Shown piece after piece: positions 41,845 to 50,350 of a stretch of DNA of 64,000 bases. Source of the stretch: Paenibacillus sp. HGH0039 (GTDB lineage: Bacteria > Bacillota > Bacilli > Paenibacillales > NBRC-103111). The position numbers were made by a program, and so were the translations under genes. The DNA is taken from contig NZ_KE150412.1 of assembly GCF_000411255.1 (NCBI RefSeq), forward strand, positions 1,556,422 to 1,620,421, written 5' to 3'. Under the pieces are notes generated by a model. The model was given only the letters and a program-made list of their open reading frames with translations. It did no database searches and was not told the origin of the DNA. The stretch's first letter is position 1, and every line of letters starts with the position of its first letter.

Positions 41845-42027
41845 CTACCCGTTCGGGTGGCTGTTCAAAATATGCTGGATAACCGGGTCCGGCATCCGGT
41901 AGTTGTCCGGGAGTCCGGCTCTAATCTGGTTCCACAGCTTGTAATCGACGAGATACTCGGGGTTGGACACTTGCACGGAAAAAAGCGAATTATACAGGTC
42001 GCCCATCACATACACTTTCTCGCTCAT
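41845..42027 (-). CDS. Small hypothetical protein between two glycosyltransferase genes
   Basis: A 60-residue protein from the ATG at 42027 (AAAGGAG upstream): SEKVYVMGDLYNSLFSVQVS, then NPEYLVDYKLWNQIRAGL. No signal peptide or TM. Close spacing (31 bp and 55 bp) places it in the glycosyltransferase operon. The function is unknown; it could be a subunit or acceptor for one of the flanking enzymes. Confidence 0.65.
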   Translation of the reverse strand: MSEKVYVMGDLYNSLFSVQVSNPEYLVDYKLWNQIRAGLPDNYRMPDPVIQHILNSHPNG

Positions 42028-42058
42028 GTTCCTTCTCCTTTCTGCCCCGCAGGGAAAA

Positions 42059-43285
42059 TCAGGCTTGAGCGGCTTTGGCGATCGCCCTACCGTATACATC
42101 GAGAAGCCGCTGAACCATCAGATCCATGGACCAGTGGACGGCCCCCCACTGCCCGGCTTCCCTGCCCATCGCTTCCCGCATAGCCGTATTCTCCAGCAGC
42201 GTGTACAAGTGGGTGAACAACTGCTGGCTGTTGCCCGACGGGAAGATAAGGCCCGTACGGCCGTGCTCGACCATCTCGGGTACGCCCGTGGCGTCGCTGA
42301 CGACCGACGGCTTCCCTGCAAGCTGCGCTTCAATCAACGACAGCGGCTGATTGTCTACATAACTCGGCTGCACGAAGATATCGGACTGGGCAAGCAGATA
42401 AGGCACGTCACTCCGCCTGCCCAGAAACTGGACCGTGTCCAGCAGCCCCAGCTCCGTACACTGCCGGTTAAGCTCCGCCTCCAGGTCGCCTTCTCCCACG
42501 ATCCAGCAGACGAAATCGTCCCGCACCGTCCGGAGCAGGCCGACCGCTTCGATAAGCAGCGACACGCCCTTGATCGGGATGAGGCGGCCGGTGAAAATAA
42601 TGGCTTTTTTCCCCGGCGGTTTATAGATCGGGGTGGCGGAGCTTTCCATCTGCGCATAGAAATCGCCCGTAGCGTACCCGTACTGGAACACCTCGACCTG
42701 CTGTTCGGGAACGGAGTATTCCGTGGTCAGCAGGCGTTTCAGCCACTGGGAGGAGGCGATCGTAATATCGCTGCTCGTGGCGCCGAGATGCTCGATAGCC
42801 GACTGGAACCGCCAGATGAGCGACTCCCCCAGGTTGACGTTATTTTCCACCAGATGCAGCTTGATCTCGTGGGCCACCGAGCCGTGCAGGCTGGCGACGA
42901 GTCCCGTCCGCGGAGATTTGACCCGCCGGAAAGAACGCGTGGCCAGGACGTCCTGCGTATGAATCACGTCATATTGCTCCAGCCCGAAATAGGCGGCGGC
43001 CAGCTCCATGCACAAGGTGTTCATTTCAAAATGCGAAAGCCAGGAGCTGGAGTGAAGGACCGGATACAGCTCGGGGCTTATTTTCTTTTCCAGAAAAGGC
43101 CTTACCGCCTCTTTATGAAAAACACGGCCGCTGAACGGCATATGAAACACACTCTCATCTTCGCTGTTGCCGAATACATCGACCTCGTGGCCGAGCGCCT
43201 CCAGCTTTTCTTTCATTTTGACCATAAGCGGCCATACTCCGCCCAAATGCGGTAACCGCCAGTAGGTAGCAAGCAGTATCTTCAA
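42059..43285 (-). CDS. GT4-family glycosyltransferase
   Basis: A 408-residue paralogue of the enzyme at 38104 (KILLATYWRLPHLGGVWPLM; GRLIPIKGVSLLIEAVGLL; DIFVQPSYVDNQPLSLIEAQ; TGVPEMVEHGRTG). A TTG start with AGAGGGG upstream, as in the paralogue. It is the first gene of a three-gene run, divergent from the surface-protein gene at 43485. The similarity suggests the two enzymes use related donors in successive steps. Confidence 0.9.
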   Translation of the reverse strand: MKILLATYWRLPHLGGVWPLMVKMKEKLEALGHEVDVFGNSEDESVFHMPFSGRVFHKEAVRPFLEKKISPELYPVLHSSSWLSHFEMNTLCMELAAAYFGLEQYDVIHTQDVLATRSFRRVKSPRTGLVASLHGSVAHEIKLHLVENNVNLGESLIWRFQSAIEHLGATSSDITIASSQWLKRLLTTEYSVPEQQVEVFQYGYATGDFYAQMESSATPIYKPPGKKAIIFTGRLIPIKGVSLLIEAVGLLRTVRDDFVCWIVGEGDLEAELNRQCTELGLLDTVQFLGRRSDVPYLLAQSDIFVQPSYVDNQPLSLIEAQLAGKPSVVSDATGVPEMVEHGRTGLIFPSGNSQQLFTHLYTLLENTAMREAMGREAGQWGAVHWSMDLMVQRLLDVYGRAIAKAAQA

Positions 43286-43423
43286 GAATGTCCCCTCTTT
43301 TCTGCGTGAGACTCACAAAGCTGCGTTCAGCACCGGCATGCCTTTATCCCTACACTATATGCGGCTATTCTCCTCCTTCACGGGTCGTTTGCCTCACCGG
43401 GCTCAAAATGTGTACGTGTCCAT

Positions 43424-43450
43424 ACGTCTGCGCGGCAATTTCATATACTG
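43424..43450 (+). promoter_or_regulatory. Sigma-K-like promoter of the 43485 surface gene
   Basis: AC (43424-43425), a 16-bp spacer and CATATACTG (43442-43450) closely fit the sigma-K pattern AC-N16/17-CATAnnnTA. It lies 35 bp before the ATG. Confidence 0.45.
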
Positions 43451-43484
43451 AACTATGCCGGATTGAACGGAAGGGAAGGTGACC

Positions 43485-43838
43485 ATGTCCATTTACCTTT
43501 TTGACGCCTACGAGTTCGGACCTTACGACTCGCGTTATATCCAGTGTTTCGATCTTGTCTTTCAAAACATCGCCCAGCGGCATTTCGACGTTCTTATACA
43601 GGGCTATCAAGGCCAGAACCGTTTTCTCCTGGGGCTCTATCATCTCGATCCCGCTCCGCTGCCCGGTTCGATTGCCCATCTGCCGACGGTATATAATCAC
43701 AACCGGCCCTTTACCCTCCACATTCACACGAATCTGACCAATCCTTATCCCCTGACGATGGCTATGTACGCTAAAAACGAAGGGGTTCTTGTCGCGACCT
43801 TCACAACGAATGAATTGACGGTCATCGATCCGCTCTGA
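43485..43838 (+). CDS. Small putative surface protein
   Basis: A 117-residue protein without a signal peptide (SIYLFDAYEFGPYDSRYIQC; HLPTVYNHNRPFTLHIHTNL). GGAAGGTGACC precedes the ATG and a sigma-K-like promoter is close by. A terminator follows 27 bp after the stop. Expression in the late mother cell and location on the spore surface are inferred. Confidence 0.68.
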   Translation: MSIYLFDAYEFGPYDSRYIQCFDLVFQNIAQRHFDVLIQGYQGQNRFLLGLYHLDPAPLPGSIAHLPTVYNHNRPFTLHIHTNLTNPYPLTMAMYAKNEGVLVATFTTNELTVIDPL

Positions 43839-43865
43839 CTGGGAGTGCCGGGATTTGCCGGTAAA

Positions 43866-43899
43866 AAAAAAGGCCCTTCTTTCGGAAGCGGCCTTTTAG
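43866..43899. terminator. Bidirectional terminator
   Basis: AAAAGGCC-CTTC / GAAG-C-GGCCTTTT, flanked by an A-run and TTTT, between convergent genes ending at 43838 and 43973. Confidence 0.85.
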
Positions 43900-43972
43900 G
43901 GTTGTTTTCTTTAGCGGCTTGCAGTTGCCGATACGGCGGTTGCAAGCGTTCGAATCACTTCACCAACCAACT

Positions 43973-44344
43973 TCATCCCAACGCCGGAATAGGGGTCAGC
44001 TCCGATTGAAGAACACGATGCGCAGGCACGATATTGTTGAAAGTGTCCAAACCGAATACGGAAGCTACGACGAGACCCGGCTGAGGGGCGACGACGGCTA
44101 TCTGGACTTCATAAGCCAGAACACCGGAGATAAAAAACGTGCGGATATCCACAAATTTCGGCGGCACCGTATACGTCTGGAAATAGAGCGGCGTCTTGGC
44201 AACCCCCGTGCTCAGCGTATAGAAGATTTCAACGGCAATCTGGGCCGTATTCACAGCGTCTTCGTTGTTGATGATAACGGCCGCATTAGCGGAGGCTGTC
44301 CCGAAATCCCTCGTATTAATAAGCATTCCTGTCGTAAAAGCCAT
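43973..44344 (-). CDS. Small beta-rich putative surface protein
   Basis: A 123-residue protein, beta-rich and without signal peptide (AFTTGMLINTRDFGTASANA; IAVEIFYTLSTGVAKTPLYF; AYEVQIAVVAPQPGLVVASV). The ATG at 44344 follows GGGGGTGAAGAG. The look is that of small spore-surface or exosporium proteins of Paenibacillaceae; the assignment is by sequence style and context. Confidence 0.68.
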   Translation of the reverse strand: MAFTTGMLINTRDFGTASANAAVIINNEDAVNTAQIAVEIFYTLSTGVAKTPLYFQTYTVPPKFVDIRTFFISGVLAYEVQIAVVAPQPGLVVASVFGLDTFNNIVPAHRVLQSELTPIPALG

Positions 44345-44407
44345 TCTCTTCACCCCCTCTCTGTCAATCTCTCAAGCAGTATATTCTTCATTGATATAAA
44401 AAGATTG

Positions 44408-44426
44408 GACGACCATGTGGTCGCCC
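44408..44426 (-). terminator. Short hairpin after the beta-propeller operon
   Basis: GGCGACCA-CA-TGGTCGTCC on the minus strand, followed by AATCTTTTT, 67 bp after the stop at 44494. Confidence 0.45.
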
Positions 44427-44493
44427 GAATTTTTGGATATACGCCTGCTCCCGGATTCTTCTGAATGTATCTCCCGCTCGGCTTGCATACCGG

Positions 44494-45714
44494 TTAATTG
44501 CCCGAAAAAATCGCCTGCGCCCCTGTTCTCGTATCCGTCCAGACGCCGATAAACCCGAAAGGCGGGATGGTGCTGATGTCCGTGTAATTTCCGATGGACG
44601 GCACCGGTGTGGCGCTGCCCGCATTCGGGTTGCTGGAGGCGGTGGATTCCCTCCGGTTAAAAAACGTGGCCCCCCCGTCCGCCGATATGGCCACATACGT
44701 ATCCAAATCAAACCCGTCAATCTGATTGGAATAGTACAGAATGGTGACCAGTCCGCTTTTTGGGGACACATCTATAGAAGGAAAAAAGTTCTGAGTCCCG
44801 GCCGGAGCCGACGTAACAGAGACGGGAGCCGTCCAGGTCAGTCCCTGATCGAAGGACCGGGAAAGGAATACGTCCGCGTAACCCTGCCGGTTATCCTGCC
44901 ACACCGCGTAAAGAGTCCCGCTTGTCGACAGCGCCGAATTATCAACGGCGATATTGGCGCCGGTCGGCACTTCGAAGCCGTACCCCGTAACCGGCAGGAC
45001 GCTGGGTACCAGCGTGACGGGCGAAACGATTACCGGTGTCTGGAAAGTGGCCCCGCCATCCAGCGAACGGCTTACCTCAAAGCGTGTAAACGGAGTTAAC
45101 GAGATGTAAGCCACATAGACAATTCCCGTCAGCCCTGCAACCACGTCCCCACGCGTCACAAAATCGGCGTCCGGAGACACAAGCGCGGGCCGTAGCCAAG
45201 TCTGCCCGTTGTCCAGCGAACGTTGAAAGAAAATTACGGACCCGCCCACAAAGTCCGTATTGAATTGGTGGACATAGACCAGGTAAACGCTGCCCTGATA
45301 CGTACTGACCTGGGAATTGTCAAAGACCGCGTTCACCTGCACATTGTTGATGAACGTCGTAAACCCTTGAGCCGCAATGACCGGCGATCCGAAAGTGATT
45401 CCGTTATCCGTCGACGTGTAGACGGCAATCGAGCCGTTGCCCGCCGCATCGAAAACATGGGACGCCACGATGAATATGTTCGGAAACCCGTAAGCCACGA
45501 CGTTGGACTCGCCGCCGATATATCCTGCCGGAAGCGGCAGAATAAGAGGTCCCCATGAGATGCCTTGATCAACCGAGCGATAGACGGCAACCCGGGCCGC
45601 CCCTGTCGTAAAATCCGTCGCAGACGCCACGATATTGAGCGCAGTCAGGTAATTGGCCGCCACGCTGGGTGTCTGGGCAAGCGTTCCGGCGGGGGATACC
45701 TGCGAATTTGCCAT
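44494..45714 (-). CDS. Asp-box (sialidase-like) beta-propeller protein
   Basis: A 406-residue protein with at least five Asp-box motifs (YRSVDQGISWGP, YTSTDNGITFGS, FQRSLDNGQTWLRP, SRSFDQGLTWTAP, AISADGGATFFN), which mark sialidase/BNR-type beta-propellers. No signal peptide, and the arginine triad of true sialidases is not evident. It has 25 bp to a paralogue upstream and is co-transcribed with it. A non-enzymatic, carbohydrate-binding or structural role on the spore surface is inferred. Confidence 0.82.
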   Translation of the reverse strand: MANSQVSPAGTLAQTPSVAANYLTALNIVASATDFTTGAARVAVYRSVDQGISWGPLILPLPAGYIGGESNVVAYGFPNIFIVASHVFDAAGNGSIAVYTSTDNGITFGSPVIAAQGFTTFINNVQVNAVFDNSQVSTYQGSVYLVYVHQFNTDFVGGSVIFFQRSLDNGQTWLRPALVSPDADFVTRGDVVAGLTGIVYVAYISLTPFTRFEVSRSLDGGATFQTPVIVSPVTLVPSVLPVTGYGFEVPTGANIAVDNSALSTSGTLYAVWQDNRQGYADVFLSRSFDQGLTWTAPVSVTSAPAGTQNFFPSIDVSPKSGLVTILYYSNQIDGFDLDTYVAISADGGATFFNRRESTASSNPNAGSATPVPSIGNYTDISTIPPFGFIGVWTDTRTGAQAIFSGN

Positions 45715-45739
45715 TTGTGTCCGCCTCCTTTTGTGAATG

Positions 45740-46966
45740 TCAAAATCCGCCCCACGTTACTTGCGAACCGGTCCTTGTATCGGTCCAGACGCCATAGAAA
45801 TTATCCGGCGGAACCGTATCGACATCGATATAATCTCCGATCAGCGGTACCGGAACCGGACTGTCTCCGTTCGGGTTAAAGGAAGTCGTCGTCACGCGAA
45901 TATTCGTGAAGGTGCTGCCTCCATCCCTGGACTGGGCCGCATAAACGTCGAGGTCGAAGCCGTTCAGACGGTTCGTGTAGTAAATCACGGTAATGGTGCC
46001 TGTTTTGGGCGATACCGTTATAGCCGGGAAAAAATTTTGCGCCCCAGCCGGGCTGTCCGTAATAGGTATCGGCGTATTCCAGGTCAGCCCCTGATCGGCG
46101 GATCGGGACAAATACACATCCGCATACCCCTGCCGGTTATCCTGCCAGACCGCATAAATGTTGCCCCGCCCGGGGGACACAAGCGCGGTATCCGCCATGA
46201 CGTTGGAGAAGTTCAGGACCCGGAACCCGTAACCGGGAACAGGGAGGACGTTCGGCACAAGCGTCACATCCGAAACCAGGATCGGGGAACCGAAGGTCGC
46301 CCCGCCATCCAGGGAACGCCTCACAAAAAACGCGGGCTGGGCAGACGTCGTGTCGATCCAGCCGAAATGAAGGCCGCCCTGTAAATCGATGCCGATATCG
46401 GCGCGTTCCGTGTCTCTCCTGACATTCGAGAGAACCAGTGGGGCCTCCCACGTGACGCCTCCGTCAAGAGAGCGCTGGAAAGCGGCCACCGAGAATCCGC
46501 CCGAGTCGACATTGTACTGGCGGTTATAAGTGACATAAGCATTGCCGAGAAACGGACTGGATTGGGAATTGTCGAAGAACACTTTGGTCCAATCGTTGTT
46601 AATGAAGGTGCCGTATCCCGGATTCACGATAATCGGCGCCGAGAAGCTGAGCCCGTTGTCCGTGGACCTGTAAGCCGCAATCGTACCGCTGGAGTTGCCG
46701 GGGAAAACATGGGCCACGATCAGGAACAGATTCGGAAACCCGTAAGCCGCAAAGGCGGCCTCCGCTCCCGTAAACCCCGGCGGCAGGGGAAGAAAGGAAT
46801 TCGTCCAGTTCACTCCCGCATCCTGCGACCGGTATACGCCGGTAAGCGGCGGTCCCAGCGTAAAATCGGTCGCCGTTGCGATCATGATATTGGCATCCAG
46901 CAAATTGACGGCGATAGACGGTTCCTGCTTCGGATTGCCCGAAGCGTTCACTTGAAAGTTAGGCAT
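45740..46966 (-). CDS. Asp-box (sialidase-like) beta-propeller protein
   Basis: A 408-residue paralogue of the previous gene, with the same Asp-box series (YRSQDAGVNWTN, YRSTDNGLSFSA, FQRSLDGGVTWEAP, SRSADQGLTWNTP, AQSRDGGSTFTN) and the shared AVWQDNRQGYADV and GVWTDTRTGSQ. The ATG at 46966 follows CAGGAGG; the longer frame to 47146 is not coding-like. No signal peptide. A CATACATTG sequence upstream resembles a sigma-K -10 without a good -35. Confidence 0.85.
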   Translation of the reverse strand: MPNFQVNASGNPKQEPSIAVNLLDANIMIATATDFTLGPPLTGVYRSQDAGVNWTNSFLPLPPGFTGAEAAFAAYGFPNLFLIVAHVFPGNSSGTIAAYRSTDNGLSFSAPIIVNPGYGTFINNDWTKVFFDNSQSSPFLGNAYVTYNRQYNVDSGGFSVAAFQRSLDGGVTWEAPLVLSNVRRDTERADIGIDLQGGLHFGWIDTTSAQPAFFVRRSLDGGATFGSPILVSDVTLVPNVLPVPGYGFRVLNFSNVMADTALVSPGRGNIYAVWQDNRQGYADVYLSRSADQGLTWNTPIPITDSPAGAQNFFPAITVSPKTGTITVIYYTNRLNGFDLDVYAAQSRDGGSTFTNIRVTTTSFNPNGDSPVPVPLIGDYIDVDTVPPDNFYGVWTDTRTGSQVTWGGF

Positions 46967-47172
46967 AGGGGCCTCCTGACGAATGCGAATAATCTTGTAC
47001 TCCAATGTATGCCGGAGATTGGTCTCGGCAATGGACAATTCGGAAATTATCCCTCTCCCCTGCCAATGTCCACACCCGTCAAATGCGGCGGAATAAACTG
47101 AAGTAAACATCCGGCGCGACGGCGGTGAGTTTGTCTGTCCGAGCAATCAGCCAGGAAAGAAGGGAGCTTTAC

Positions 47173-48369
47173 ATGAGTGATGTCGGCATTGTTATGCCGG
47201 TGTATTTGCAGAGGCCGTCTTATTTGCAAGAAGCGATCGAAACCATCCTTAACCAGACGTATGCGGATTTCCGCTTTATCATCGTCATCGACGGAGTATC
47301 CGAACAAATGGGACCGCAAATCAGGCAATTGACCGCTCACGACACGCGTGTGGAGATTGTGGAGAACGAACGGAACCTGGGCGTATCCGCTTCATTGAAC
47401 CGGGGATTCCGGCGGCTTTTTGAAGATCCCGACATCCGCTATGTGACCTGGGTGTCGAGCGACAACCGCACCCACCCCTATTTTATCGAGCTTCTGCGGC
47501 ATGAGCTTGCGCATGCGCCTAAGGAAGTCGGGCTGGTCTACAGCTGTTTCCGTGAGATAGACGCGGACGGACTGCCGCTTCGCGACGAGGCTTTTCAGGA
47601 GGAATTCCGCCGGTATCAGAATAAGCCGAAAGAGGAACTTCTCGACGTATGCATTGTCGGCGTATCTTTTATGTACAAATCGTGCTACGCCCGGAAAATC
47701 GGCGGATACCACATGGAACCCGTCGAAGACTACGAATATTGGCTGAGATTATCTCATCTGTGCGAGCTGCGGTACATTCCCGTAGAACTCGTCGAATACC
47801 GGGTCGACTCGGATTTCAGCATTTCCGCCAAGCTCAAAGGGTCTGTCGAGCAGCACCGCCGCTGGCGTCACGCATTCCGTTTGACCAAAAAGCAAGCCAG
47901 GGAAAGACAAAGCATTCCTCTGGAAACGACCGTTTACTTACCGGTGGCCGATGCGTCGGGAAGCCTTCCCGACCGGCTCGACCACCTTTTGGACCAATAC
48001 TACAGCAACTTTCAGGTGGTCGTGGTCGACGTGACGCCGGAGCGAGCGTCAACCGGCCTTCTTCACGGGATACGGGACCCTCTGCTTAGCACCCGCTTCT
48101 TTCCCGGCATGCCGCCTATCGAAGCCGTTCATACCTGCCTGAAAAAGCTTGCGACCCCGTTCGCCGCGATCGCATACCGGGAGCGGGATTTTGAATACAT
48201 GGATCTGCAAGTCCTAACGACCGCCCTGCGCAGCGCTCCCGAAGGCGCTTATTCCGTTTGCTACAACGGCGACCGGAGCGATCTCGCGTACCGCTTCGAT
48301 CCTCGTGCGGGCATGCCCTCAACCGAGCTGTTTCGTTCAGCGAAGCTGAAGGAGCTTTTGCTCCGGTAG
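47173..48369 (+). CDS. GT2-family glycosyltransferase with C-terminal extension
   Basis: A 398-residue protein. The N-terminal GT-A domain (SDVGIVMPVYLQRPSYLQEA; acidic SSDNRTHPYF in the DxD position; VEDYEYWLRLSHLCELRYIP) spans about 240 residues. The last 150 residues (PVADASGSLPDRLDHLLDQY onward) look like a second, decayed GT-A-like segment. AAGGGAG precedes the ATG. It stands alone on the plus strand and ends at a shared terminator. Confidence 0.85.
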   Translation: MSDVGIVMPVYLQRPSYLQEAIETILNQTYADFRFIIVIDGVSEQMGPQIRQLTAHDTRVEIVENERNLGVSASLNRGFRRLFEDPDIRYVTWVSSDNRTHPYFIELLRHELAHAPKEVGLVYSCFREIDADGLPLRDEAFQEEFRRYQNKPKEELLDVCIVGVSFMYKSCYARKIGGYHMEPVEDYEYWLRLSHLCELRYIPVELVEYRVDSDFSISAKLKGSVEQHRRWRHAFRLTKKQARERQSIPLETTVYLPVADASGSLPDRLDHLLDQYYSNFQVVVVDVTPERASTGLLHGIRDPLLSTRFFPGMPPIEAVHTCLKKLATPFAAIAYRERDFEYMDLQVLTTALRSAPEGAYSVCYNGDRSDLAYRFDPRAGMPSTELFRSAKLKELLLR

Positions 48370-48416
48370 ACGGCCGCAGTCTCCATCCGCCTCTGTCTCT
48401 ATCGTGCGCGTACGCG

Positions 48417-48450
48417 AAAAAACGCTTGGCGGAGTCCGCCAAGCGTTTTT
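48417..48450. terminator. Bidirectional terminator
   Basis: AAAAAACGCTTGGCGGA / TCCGCCAAGCGTTTTT between the convergent GT2 (47173) and GT4 (48449) genes. It overlaps the stop codon of the latter by 2 bp. Confidence 0.9.
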
Positions 48451-49531
48451 AACCATGCTGCTTCACGAGCCCGATTCCAAGCGCGCCCAGCATGCAGGAA
48501 AACTGCCGGGCGTACAGGCCCGGAGAAAACTGTTCCGCCGCATGCCGGCTCGCTCTGAAGCGGATTTCCTCCCGCAGCGGGACGTTGTCCATGAGCTCCG
48601 AAATTTGGCGGAACGCCTCTTCATGGTCGTCGTGGGGATAGAACCTTCCCGTTACGCGGTCCGCGATAAAGCTCCTGACTCCGTCCGAATCCGTCGAGAC
48701 GACGGGACACCGGCAGCACATGGCTTCCAGCACCGCATAGCCGAATCCTTCCACGCGCGAGGTCGAGAGCAGCACGCCGCCGGAATCGCCGATGACGGAA
48801 TACTGCCGTGCCATTTCTTTGTGCGGAAGGTTCGCCAGCACCGTCAAACGGGAACCCAGCTCGTAATCCGCAACCAGCTTACGGAACTCCCCCTCTTCCG
48901 ATCCGAGCGTATTATCCACATACATGCGGATTTCGACCGGACGGCCCCGCGTTTTGAACAAGCGTCCGACCTCCAGAAAACTTCGCCAGTTCTTGTTCGG
49001 CTCGATCCTTCCTACCCACCCGATGATGGGAACCGGAGCGACGGGATGCCTTTCAAAGCGGAAGCTTTCCATATCGATACAATTATGAAAGCTGAACCTC
49101 TTCATCCGGGCGTAGTACGTCTCGAACATCCGGATCAGGTGCGGGGTGCGGGGATACAGCACGGCATCGGCGTGCAGGGTGAGCAGCGGGATAATCCGTT
49201 TCAGAATAAACTCCGCCTCCTCCACGCTCCCCAGTCCCTGCGCCTCGTAAATGATTTTGCCCGTGTAGCCGCTTGACCGCAGGGGAAGAATCAGTTCGGC
49301 CACCGTAGAGATGATAACCGCCTCGAACCGTTCCCGGTTGACGAGCTCCGTAATCTCTTTCTCGTCTTTTGTCACGTAAACGGGCACCCCGTCCAGGTTC
49401 TGCATCCCCGTTCCTTCATGCAAGTACAGCAGGCTGCACGTGATGCCGATCTTCTTCAGCGCGATAACCCGCTGGCGGTTCAGAGTCTCCATCCCTCCGC
49501 TCGGGATATAGAACACGAATAAAAGCTTCAT
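48449..49531 (-). CDS. GT4-family glycosyltransferase
   Basis: A 360-residue GT-B enzyme: KLLFVFYIPSGGMETLNRQR, GWVGRIEPNKNWRSFLEVGR, then VLLSTSRVEGFGYAVLEAMC with the donor-binding Glu. The ATG at 49531 follows AGAAGGTG. It is the last gene of the long minus-strand run from 56858 and ends inside a terminator. Confidence 0.9.
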   Translation of the reverse strand: MKLLFVFYIPSGGMETLNRQRVIALKKIGITCSLLYLHEGTGMQNLDGVPVYVTKDEKEITELVNRERFEAVIISTVAELILPLRSSGYTGKIIYEAQGLGSVEEAEFILKRIIPLLTLHADAVLYPRTPHLIRMFETYYARMKRFSFHNCIDMESFRFERHPVAPVPIIGWVGRIEPNKNWRSFLEVGRLFKTRGRPVEIRMYVDNTLGSEEGEFRKLVADYELGSRLTVLANLPHKEMARQYSVIGDSGGVLLSTSRVEGFGYAVLEAMCCRCPVVSTDSDGVRSFIADRVTGRFYPHDDHEEAFRQISELMDNVPLREEIRFRASRHAAEQFSPGLYARQFSCMLGALGIGLVKQHG

Positions 49532-49575
49532 GGCACACCTTCTTTCAAGCTGATGCAAAAGACGGGACGGGGCCC

Positions 49576-50319
49576 CTATCCCCCGGCTCCCAAGGAAGCG
49601 ATGCGGGCGGCCAGCAGCGGGTTGTAATGGGCACGCAGCCTATCCACCTCGCGCTGGATTGCCGGCTGGTGATTCCGGCTGCCCATCTCCCCGTGAAGCC
49701 GGTACTGGGTCAGTTTCTCGTTCACGAACTCGATCCGGACCCCGGCTGCGGCAAGGCGGAGCCACATCTCCAGGTCCTGCGTGTACTTGCACGTCTCATC
49801 GAAATACCCGTAGCGATGGAACAGATTTTTGTGCATCAGGACGGTGCAGCCGTTGATCGGGTTGTACTGGAGCATGTAGGTGTACAGCTTCGTGGACGTA
49901 TTGAAATACTGCGTATTTCCCGGATCGGTAGGAAAATTAGGCGCGTACAGGACGCGCCCGTGCTCGTCGACAATCTCGTAGTTCGTAAAGCTGATGTCCG
50001 CATTCGCCGAGGCCAGCCCGTTAAGCTGAACCGCCAGCTTATGCGGGTGAAAACGGTCGTCCGAACTGAGCCAGGCGATATAATCGCCCGATGCGTGGCG
50101 GATTCCGTGGTTGAGCGCCGAGGCCGTTCCTCCGTTTGCTTTCCCCAAATAGTGGATCCACGGCAAGTACGGCGTTATTTTATCCTGATGCAAGGTCGAA
50201 CCGTCGTCCACGACGATGATTTCTCGGTCGGGATACGTCTGGCTTAGCGCGCTGACGATCGCCTGATCCACATAGGCGCAATTGTAAAAAGGGATTATGA
50301 TGCTCACCCGGGGCGGCAT
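49576..50319 (-). CDS. GT2-family glycosyltransferase
   Basis: A 247-residue GT-A enzyme (RVSIIIPFYNCAYVDQAIVS, VVDDGSTLHQDK, SDD in WLSSDDRFHPHK, TQDLEMWLRLAAAGV). AAAGGAGGTG precedes the ATG. It is a close paralogue of the next gene, so the operon encodes two related transferases acting perhaps in succession. Confidence 0.92.
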   Translation of the reverse strand: MPPRVSIIIPFYNCAYVDQAIVSALSQTYPDREIIVVDDGSTLHQDKITPYLPWIHYLGKANGGTASALNHGIRHASGDYIAWLSSDDRFHPHKLAVQLNGLASANADISFTNYEIVDEHGRVLYAPNFPTDPGNTQYFNTSTKLYTYMLQYNPINGCTVLMHKNLFHRYGYFDETCKYTQDLEMWLRLAAAGVRIEFVNEKLTQYRLHGEMGSRNHQPAIQREVDRLRAHYNPLLAARIASLGAGG

Positions 50320-50350
50320 TTCCCACCTCCTTTCCGCAGTCGCCTGCCCG

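Noticed and set aside
44494..46966. True sialidases
   Set aside because: The Asp-boxes are present, but no signal peptide and no evident catalytic arginine triad; only the fold is claimed.
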